Source of the DNA: Rhodococcus sp. 1163
GTDB taxonomy: Bacteria; Actinomycetota; Actinomycetes; Mycobacteriales; Mycobacteriaceae
Assembly (NCBI RefSeq): GCF_002091985.1
Contig: NZ_MKKX01000035.1
Span: forward strand, 1-64,000
Direction of reading: 5' to 3'
DNA: 64,000 nucleotides
Part shown: one piece after another, positions 58,493 through 64,000 of the stretch
Layout: every line of letters starts with the position of its first letter
Position numbering within the stretch: position 1 is the first letter of the stretch
Notes under the pieces: model-generated
What the model was told of the DNA's origin: nothing
The model's database searches: none
The model's input: only the letters and a program-made list of their open reading frames with translations
Made by a program: the position numbers and the translations under genes

Positions 58493-59758
58493 GTGACACT
58501 GGGAGTAACGGGGGTCGTGTGGCTACCACGCACCGCGACAGTCAATTCAGGGGCGTTGCTACTCGGAACCGGTCCGGCCCCGCTGGTCGGTGCCGCGGGC
58601 GCGTGGGGGTCGGTTGCGGCCGCCTATACCGACGCATCGATCACAGTGGGTCGGGTCATGTCTGTTCTCGCGGCCGGCTGGGAAGGTGAGGCGGCCAATG
58701 CGGCTCAGGCTCGCTTCGGCGGATTTTTGGCGTGGACGCAGGGTGTGGCAATGCGTGCCACCGAGATCAGCGGACACGCTCTCGCCGAGGCTGCGGCCTA
58801 TACGACTGCGGTCGCTGCGATGCCGAATCCGGTCGCGATAGCTGCTGTGAAATCCGCCAAAGTTGCCGCGTACAGCTCTGGTGGCGCACTGAACGGCAGC
58901 GCCGAAGCGCTCGAAGTTGCAGACCACACACTCGACGTTCAGGCTGCGATCGTCATGGACGCCTACGAAGCTGCGACGACGCCGCTGGCCATGACGGTCT
59001 CGTTCGATCGGCCGCCCGAGATCGTCAACGACACGTCCGGTGGCACCTCCGGGCCCGACGGCAGTATCGCCAGGGGCACCTCCTACGAGGAAACGAAAGC
59101 CTTCGGGCTCAGCGCTCACACCTCACCCGCGCAAGCGGTCATCGCCGCAGCAACGGCAGCGGTTCAGAATCCTGCGTTGGTGGCTGCCGCGGGGCAGGTG
59201 GCCGGCTCTGCGGGTTCGATCGCCGGCTCCAGCGTCACCACGGTTGCTTCTGCGGCCACCAATGTCGGAGGATCCGCGGTATCGACGCTGATGAACTCAC
59301 AGAACTCTTCACAGGGCTCGGCGGGATCACCGCTCGCGGGTGCAGGCAGAGCCGATGCTGGACCACCGGGTTCGGCGGCAACGCGAGCAATGGCCTTCGG
59401 GTCCACCGGTTCCACCGGGTCAGCGGGCACCGGCGGGGTCGGCTTCGGCCGGGTGTCGGGCGGTCTCGGAAGCGCCGCGTTCGGGGCTCCCAACGGACCG
59501 GGGGGTGCATCCTCGACGGCAGGCAGTGAGCGCGTTCTGGCAGGCGCCAACGGCTCGGGTGTGTTCGGGGCGGGTGCGAACGATGCTGCAGCCACGGCCC
59601 GTGGTGCCGGTGGGCCGGCGTCGGCAGCCGGGGCTCAGGGTGACGAAGACGAAGAGCATCGGACGCCTGGTTATCTGAAGCAATTCGAGCACTTCGGTGA
59701 CGGCCGCACGGTTGCACCGTCGGTCATCGGCGCGGAACCGACATGGAACGATCGTTGA
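58493..59758 (+). CDS. PPE-family ESX substrate
   Basis: A 421-residue PPE-type protein. The N-terminal 180 residues form the helical PPE domain: VVWLPRTATVNSGALLLG (a variant start without the literal Pro-Pro-Glu), LVGAAGAWGSVAAAY, AGWEGEAANAAQARFGGFLAW (WxG-like turn) and MPNPVAIAAVKSAK. The C-terminal 240 residues are Gly/Ala/Ser-rich and of low complexity, ending in an acidic segment. GTG start with GGGGGAG 6-7 nt upstream. It follows PE and overlaps the EspG gene by 16 nt, so the three genes form one unit. Confidence 0.86.
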   Translation: MTLGVTGVVWLPRTATVNSGALLLGTGPAPLVGAAGAWGSVAAAYTDASITVGRVMSVLAAGWEGEAANAAQARFGGFLAWTQGVAMRATEISGHALAEAAAYTTAVAAMPNPVAIAAVKSAKVAAYSSGGALNGSAEALEVADHTLDVQAAIVMDAYEAATTPLAMTVSFDRPPEIVNDTSGGTSGPDGSIARGTSYEETKAFGLSAHTSPAQAVIAAATAAVQNPALVAAAGQVAGSAGSIAGSSVTTVASAATNVGGSAVSTLMNSQNSSQGSAGSPLAGAGRADAGPPGSAATRAMAFGSTGSTGSAGTGGVGFGRVSGGLGSAAFGAPNGPGGASSTAGSERVLAGANGSGVFGAGANDAAATARGAGGPASAAGAQGDEDEEHRTPGYLKQFEHFGDGRTVAPSVIGAEPTWNDR

Positions 59759-60570
59759 TCGACTTGGGGACTCGACCTCTCGGCCACACCGTTCCTTCCG
59801 CCGAGCTCGACGCCGATCGGATGGACTACCTCGTCGAGGCCCTAGGAATCGTCGAGCTACCGGTAGTGCTGGACGTGTTCCCGCGGTTCGATGGGGCTGC
59901 CGAGCGAGCGGCAGCACTTCGGCGTGGGTACGACGGTCTCGATCACGACGGATTGTTGCCCGACGGGCGCGTCCATCCCGACCTCGAGATGTGGTTGCGT
60001 GTTCTGGATCGACCGCGGTGGTTCATCGCTGCGCGATTGATCAGCAGACCGTTCACCAGCGATTCTTCGATGACCCGGATCGCTTTGGCGTCCAACGAGA
60101 GCGGTTCGGTTCTCGCTGTGGCTTCGGGTGGGTGGCTCCGCCTACGCGCTTCGGTGGGGGATCCGGCGCAGGAACTGCTCGATGCACTCGGTGTGAGAAG
60201 GCCGTTCGAGTTTCACGGAATCGCCGCGGAGACGGATCTTCTGGCGGAGGCGCTCGACGGCGCACCGACCGATCGCGTCGCCACCTCGGCGAGACTCTCC
60301 CACATCGGAATCGAGGACTCGGCAGCTGCCGACGTCGCCGCAGCCATGAGCACGTGCTCGGCCCACGCCGAGATCACCTCGGTCACAGTCGGTTCCGGAG
60401 TCCGGACCGTCGGGAAAAATCCGGTCGCGTTCTTCGACACTCGGCGTGGCCGGATCGTGGCAACATCGTCGATGGCGGCAGATGGTCGACAGTGGACATC
60501 GTTGTCGCCTGGTTCGGATGGACGCGTGCGATCTGCGATCGAGGAGCTCATCGCGGGCGCGGGCGGCTGA
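59743..60570 (+). CDS. EspG-family ESX secretion chaperone
   Basis: A 275-residue protein resembling EspG, the cytosolic chaperone that binds the tip of cognate PPE proteins and delivers PE-PPE pairs to the ESX secretion machine. Visible family traits are ELDADRMDYLVEALGIVELP near the start, HPDLEMWLRVLDRPRWFIAARL near residue 80 and FFDTRRGRIVATSS near 225. The ATG at 59743 lies inside the end of the PPE gene. No ESX core genes (EccB, EccC, EccD, MycP) are present nearby, so secretion must use a system encoded elsewhere. Confidence 0.8.
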   Translation: MERSLIDLGTRPLGHTVPSAELDADRMDYLVEALGIVELPVVLDVFPRFDGAAERAAALRRGYDGLDHDGLLPDGRVHPDLEMWLRVLDRPRWFIAARLISRPFTSDSSMTRIALASNESGSVLAVASGGWLRLRASVGDPAQELLDALGVRRPFEFHGIAAETDLLAEALDGAPTDRVATSARLSHIGIEDSAAADVAAAMSTCSAHAEITSVTVGSGVRTVGKNPVAFFDTRRGRIVATSSMAADGRQWTSLSPGSDGRVRSAIEELIAGAGG

Positions 60571-60592
60571 CGCGGGCGGCTGATCAGAGCGG

Positions 60593-61258
60593 TCAGCTGA
60601 TCGGATCGTCGAGCGTGTGGCTGCCTTTACCTTGAAACGGCAGAACGAAGGTCCCCCAGCGGACACATGCCCAGCCGCCGCCGGCAAGTGGTGCGAGCTC
60701 GACGGTCCCGGTGTTGTCGAGGTGGTTGTCCGCGGCGAATGCTCCGTCCACGCCGCCCAAGACGCCACCGACCAGTCTGATGGCGGCACCGTGCCCGACC
60801 ACCACCACATCGCGTGGATCATCCTCGAACAGGTATTGCTCGCGTAGTTGCTCGAGGACCGGCACGTAGCGGTCGAGAACGCTGCGACCAGTCTCGCCTC
60901 CCGGCACCTGTGCGTCGAGATCACCACGGTGCCATGCGCCGTAAACGGCGGTGAATCCGTCGTGCGCTTCCTTGTCGGTGCGATCTTCCCAATCGCCTGC
61001 GGAGGCTTCCTGCAGGCCATCACGCTCGAGCATCATCGAGGACGTCGCCAGCGCTATGTGTTCGGCGGTTTGCCGTGCGCGCAGAGCAATAGAGGACACG
61101 AGCACCGACGGCGGTTTCCCTGCTATGGACTGCCCGTATTTCCGCGCCTGCTCATGGCCGAAATCAGTGAGGGCGGCCCCGGGCGGCCGCGTGTCCAACC
61201 TTTTGGATACGTTGCCGAACGTCTGGCCATGTCGGACGAGGATCAGCCTGCCAGTCAT
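60593..61258 (-). CDS. Histidine phosphatase / phosphoglycerate mutase-like (Rv3837c-like)
   Basis: A 221-residue histidine phosphatase with intact RHG motif (LILVRHGQTFGN, residues 5-16), RARQTAEHIAL, EASAGDWEDR, PGGETGRSVLDR and the second catalytic His in VVVVGHGAAIR. Substrate unknown; homologues act on phosphosugars or other small phosphates. Its ATG overlaps the pheA stop as ATGA, the same arrangement as Rv3838c-Rv3837c. This one keeps the Arg that the 57459 homologue lacks. Confidence 0.9.
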   Translation of the reverse strand: MTGRLILVRHGQTFGNVSKRLDTRPPGAALTDFGHEQARKYGQSIAGKPPSVLVSSIALRARQTAEHIALATSSMMLERDGLQEASAGDWEDRTDKEAHDGFTAVYGAWHRGDLDAQVPGGETGRSVLDRYVPVLEQLREQYLFEDDPRDVVVVGHGAAIRLVGGVLGGVDGAFAADNHLDNTGTVELAPLAGGGWACVRWGTFVLPFQGKGSHTLDDPIS

Positions 61259-62184
61259 CTATCCCCTTTTCCGGCGCGCAATCCCGCCAACCACTCGATC
61301 TCCTTGTCCAACGACGGGGGCGTCCGTCCTGTTCCCGTGGCGACAGGCCAAGATCCGAGGTATCGAAGTTCCATCTTGCGATGCAGCGCTCCGAGAGCTT
61401 CGGACACGGCTGGATCGTCGATGTGTCCGACGCAATCTACGTAGAACCGGTAGGTCCCGAATTCGGTTCGGGTGGGCCGTGATTCGATTCTGGTGAGATC
61501 GATGTCGCGGATCCCGAACTCGGACAGTGCACCGAGCAGAGCACCGGGCTGATTGTCCGGCATCAACACCACGGCGGTGCGATCCGCTCCGGTGGGGGCG
61601 AGCGCGGGCCGCGGAGCTCCGACGAGGACGAACCGAGTGCGCGCATTGGCGACGTCGGCGACACCGTTGGCCAATGCCGGAAGTCCGAGGCGTTCACCCG
61701 CAAGCGTCGTCGATACTGCGGCATCTGCAAGCCCTGCAGCGACGTCCTCGGCGGCGCCGGCGTTGGACGAGGCGAACTGCACCTCCACGCGGGGAAGGTT
61801 CACGTCGAGCCATTGCCGAATCTGGTTTGCAGCAATGGGATACGCGCGGATCGTTCGAACCTCGGCCAGCGTCATGCCGGGGGCACCGAGGATCGAGAAG
61901 GCTACCTCGATCTCGGTCTCGGCGAGAATCTGCAATCTCGTTCCGATGGCGAGGGCGTCCAGAGTCGGCGGAACCGAACCCTCGACCGAGCTCTCGATCG
62001 GCACGACGGCTGCCACCACATCGCCGTCGCGAACTGCCTGCAACGTCGCCGGAGGGCTCGACAGCGGGACTCGCTGGACGTCTCCGGTGAGCCCGAGTTC
62101 GTCGAGAACGCCGAGTGAAGTGAACTGACCGAGGGCCATCTCGGTGAATGTTCCCGATGGACCGAAATACGCGATTGCAGGCAC
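61255..62184 (-). CDS. pheA: Prephenate dehydratase PheA
   Basis: Converts prephenate to phenylpyruvate in phenylalanine synthesis. The 309 residues begin AIAYFGPSGTFTEMA, include VVPIESSVEGSVPPTLDAL and the catalytic TRF in ANARTRFVLVG (near residue 175), and end with an ACT regulatory domain whose phenylalanine-binding ESRPTRTEFGTYRFYVD is near 240-256. GTG start at 62184 with TAACCT 6 nt before it, so leaderless transcription is possible. Co-transcribed with the phosphatase gene downstream. Confidence 0.96.
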   Translation of the reverse strand: MPAIAYFGPSGTFTEMALGQFTSLGVLDELGLTGDVQRVPLSSPPATLQAVRDGDVVAAVVPIESSVEGSVPPTLDALAIGTRLQILAETEIEVAFSILGAPGMTLAEVRTIRAYPIAANQIRQWLDVNLPRVEVQFASSNAGAAEDVAAGLADAAVSTTLAGERLGLPALANGVADVANARTRFVLVGAPRPALAPTGADRTAVVLMPDNQPGALLGALSEFGIRDIDLTRIESRPTRTEFGTYRFYVDCVGHIDDPAVSEALGALHRKMELRYLGSWPVATGTGRTPPSLDKEIEWLAGLRAGKGDR

Positions 62185-62215
62185 GATCCGAGGTTACTGG
62201 GTCCGCTGAAACGCG

Positions 62216-62932
62216 TCAGACCGATCCGACACCAAGAAGGCCGGCGGCGAGAAGGACTGCGTGCGCGCCGACCGCGTCGTCCACTTCGATGCCGAGTAAC
62301 ACCGTTCGCACTGCTTCGGCCGCCTCCGGCCGTAGCGCGATCAGCGCACCGACGTCGGGTGCGGCCAGAGCTCGCAGGATGTCGTCGCCCCGAAGTGCAG
62401 CGACGGTGGCCGCGAGGATCGCGAGTACCTCTTCGCCCGATCGCGCGCGAGCGGAAAATCCGACTTCGGCGTGCGCGACCACCGCGAGGACGTCGGCGAT
62501 CCGACGCGGAGATTCCCATGCTCCGAAACCAGGCGTGCGATGCGCGTCGACGATCGCTGTCACCGTCTCCATGACGTCGCCTTCGGTCAGATCAGGAAAA
62601 ATCACCAGTGGCGAAGGCAGCCGCAGTGACGTGGCTTCCGCGAGCGTGTCCTCGCGCACGTTCACGTGGTACCTGACCACCTCGTATGACGCATGTCGAT
62701 CCTTCCGAAGATCGTCCGGATCGATGTCGAGTTCGACGACGATCCGACCGAAGTTCTGCTCGGTTCGCACCGAAGCCAGGACCGAGGCGTCGATGACCGG
62801 GGGGCCGGTGGTGACGGCGTCGGGACAGCTGGAGGCTTCAGCGGCGGTGTGGCAACGCTGCTGCAGCAGCCCGGCGACGAGGGCCTGCGGATCGGGTCGG
62901 TGGGGCGCACCCAGGGTGAGTGGAATGGACAC
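62216..62932 (-). CDS. Unknown protein between pheA and the IdeR-controlled gene
   Basis: A 238-residue protein without signal peptide or membrane helices. It contains FGRIVVELDIDPDDLRKDRH (near 60-80), a region of regular helices toward the C-terminus and many acidic residues. I recognise no family. GTG start with TACCGT 6 nt upstream. It ends 31 nt before the pheA start and could be co-transcribed with it. The shared upstream region with the DUF2470 gene holds an IdeR-like box 65 nt away, so iron control of this gene too is conceivable. Confidence 0.7.
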   Translation of the reverse strand: MSIPLTLGAPHRPDPQALVAGLLQQRCHTAAEASSCPDAVTTGPPVIDASVLASVRTEQNFGRIVVELDIDPDDLRKDRHASYEVVRYHVNVREDTLAEATSLRLPSPLVIFPDLTEGDVMETVTAIVDAHRTPGFGAWESPRRIADVLAVVAHAEVGFSARARSGEEVLAILAATVAALRGDDILRALAAPDVGALIALRPEAAEAVRTVLLGIEVDDAVGAHAVLLAAGLLGVGSV

Positions 62933-62996
62933 CGTTACACGGTAGACCGGGGAAATTCGCGCCTGACACTTGCGATCAAGGCAAGCGTCAACTAAC

Positions 62997-63015
62997 TTAG
63001 GTTTGCCTCACCTAC
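62997..63015 (+). promoter_or_regulatory. IdeR/DtxR-type iron box
   Basis: TTAGGTTTGCCTCACCTAC matches the 19-bp consensus TTAGGTTAGGCTAACCTAA at 15 positions, including both outer TTAGGT and CCTA half-sites. It ends 23 nt before the ATG of the DUF2470 gene. In M. tuberculosis the homologous gene Rv3839 is a known IdeR-repressed gene. Confidence 0.85.
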
Positions 63016-63038
63016 TAGGCACCGCATCGGAGGAACTC

Positions 63039-63806
63039 ATGATCGGCGCAACCACCACCGGACCGTCTACCGCTGAACGAGTCCGCAGCGCCTGCGCGCG
63101 TGCGGAAGGTGCAAGGCTGGCGATCGAGGGAAGCGAACCTGTCGTCACCCTGCTTCATCACCTGCGACCGAACGGCGAAGTGATAGTTGCGGTGCCGGAG
63201 GATTCGGAAGTAGCTATCCTCGCGCGCCAACTTTCCGGCACCGGGGTACCCGCGGTCCTCGAGCTGACCGACCATGCACCGCTGGAGCTGCGCGAATCGG
63301 TCCGATCGCTGGTGTGGCTGCGCGGAGAGCTTCGACCCGTGCCCGCCTCACTCATGCGGCCGATGGCCGGCGCCGTAGCTGCCGAACATCCGCACCCGGC
63401 CTTGCTCGACATCGGCCACGGAACGATCCTTCTCCGACTGATCCTGTCGTCTTCGGTGGTTGCCGACGGCACCGGCGCCGAACCCGTCGCCGTCGAGGAC
63501 CTCCTCGCCGCCGAGCCCGACCCCTTCTGGGAGATGGAGACGAGCTGGCTGCAGCACCTCGACGTCGACCATCCCGAGCTCATCGATCAGCTGGCCAGAA
63601 GACTGCCGCCATCGCTCCGTAGGGGTCGAATCCGGCCGCTGGGAATCGATCGATACGGGATCAGCCTGCGCATCGAAGGCGACCACGGCGACAACGACGT
63701 ACGGTTGCCTTTCCCTCGGCCCGTCGACGACAGCATGGGGTTGAGCCGTGCTCTCCGCGTACTCGCCGGGTGCCCGTTTCTGAACGGACTGCGAGCTCGC
63801 GGCTGA
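63039..63806 (+). CDS. DUF2470-containing protein, iron-regulated (Rv3839-like)
   Basis: A 255-residue protein with a C-terminal DUF2470 domain and an N-terminal FMN-binding-split-barrel-like region; DUF2470 also occurs at the end of heme-degrading HugZ-type proteins, so a role in heme or iron use is plausible but unproven. Segments seen: VTLLHHLRPNGEVIVAVPED near residue 30, LRPVPASLMRPMAGAVAAEHP near 110, and FWEMETSWLQHLDVDHPELI near 165. ATG at 63039 with GGAGGA about 5 nt upstream; the longer frame from 62970 would cross the iron box. Repression by IdeR in high iron is expected. Confidence 0.85.
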   Translation: MIGATTTGPSTAERVRSACARAEGARLAIEGSEPVVTLLHHLRPNGEVIVAVPEDSEVAILARQLSGTGVPAVLELTDHAPLELRESVRSLVWLRGELRPVPASLMRPMAGAVAAEHPHPALLDIGHGTILLRLILSSSVVADGTGAEPVAVEDLLAAEPDPFWEMETSWLQHLDVDHPELIDQLARRLPPSLRRGRIRPLGIDRYGISLRIEGDHGDNDVRLPFPRPVDDSMGLSRALRVLAGCPFLNGLRARG

Positions 63807-63837
63807 CAGCACCGGCCGACAGGGCACACTCGCTTAT

Positions 63838-64000
63838 GTGATCGCCCTCAAAGGCTGGCTGTCGCCACCCACGCCTGACACCGGCCCACCACCGGACCCG
63901 ACCGAGCGACGAGCAATCAAGATCGAGATTGCGATCGTTCTGCTGGTCACGTTCGGGCTCAGCGGACTGAGCAGCATCCTCTCGCTCGTCGAGGACGCAC
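63838..64000 (+). CDS. Start of a membrane protein, probably CPBP-family (partial)
   Basis: Only the first 54 codons lie in the window. GTG start, then IALKGWLSPPTPD, a Pro-rich stretch, ERRAIKIEIAIVLLVTFGLS as the first membrane helix and GLSSILSLVEDA. This resembles the N-terminus of CPBP-type intramembrane proteases from related actinomycetes, but the active-site motifs are outside the window. Confidence 0.5.
   Translation, partial: MIALKGWLSPPTPDTGPPPDPTERRAIKIEIAIVLLVTFGLSGLSSILSLVEDA

Overview
The window is a chromosomal segment of a GC-rich, mycolic-acid-bearing actinomycete (Mycobacteriales), most probably a Rhodococcus. It carries the arabinogalactan-mycolate gene set in nearly the order known from Mycobacterium tuberculosis (the Rv3789 to Rv3811 block, then parts of Rv3813c to Rv3839). 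It has two tandem emb genes rather than three, a mycolyltransferase fused to LGFP repeats, and only one PE/PPE pair. The genus is an inference from gene content; no rRNA is present to confirm it.

Layout. 1-1,470: rmlA-rmlC (dTDP-rhamnose for the galactan linker). 1,481-14,810: a GtrA-like flippase gene divergent from dprE1-dprE2-aftA, then an unassigned GT-C-like membrane protein and two Emb arabinosyltransferases; together they make decaprenyl-phosphoryl-arabinose and build arabinan. 14,846-16,290: an AbiEi/DUF559-like gene bracketed by inverted pairs of a short repeat. 16,318-24,807 (minus strand): fadD32-pks13-accD4, the mycolate condensation module. 24,981-38,755 (minus strand): an F420-type oxidoreductase, a Culp6-like cutinase, a DUF732 lipoprotein, three mycolyltransferases, aftB, ubiA, a PAP2 phosphatase, glfT2 and glf. 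38,788-40,416: cobF-cobM, both ending in a second repeat family. 40,606-42,672: a secreted PGRP-type amidase with LGFP-like repeats. 42,807-45,383: decayed integrase and Mu/TniA-type transposase remnants flanking an unknown gene. 45,627-52,964: mostly small or accessory genes (GNAT, HAD phosphatase, CPBP protease, SnoaL-like, PlsC, lipoprotein, membrane protein, NDH-2-like oxidoreductase). 52,972-56,102: serS, ankyrin protein, septum-formation-like protein and zincin. 56,254-57,459: cbtBA cobalt uptake genes behind a cobalamin riboswitch. 58,118-60,570: an orphan PE-PPE-EspG cassette. 60,593-64,000: histidine phosphatase, pheA, an unknown gene, an IdeR-box-controlled DUF2470 gene and the start of a membrane protein.

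The least expected structure is a family of about 52-bp palindromic repeats, eight copies, with ends CGCTTGAATGG and CCATTCAAGCG. Most lie just behind stop codons and next to GC-rich tandem arrays. One copy sits exactly in codon register inside aftA and is translated, followed by four copies of a 9-residue repeat. Many genes here also show a TANNNT hexamer 6-8 nt before an ATG or GTG start, which suggests leaderless transcripts; several starts were chosen on that basis.
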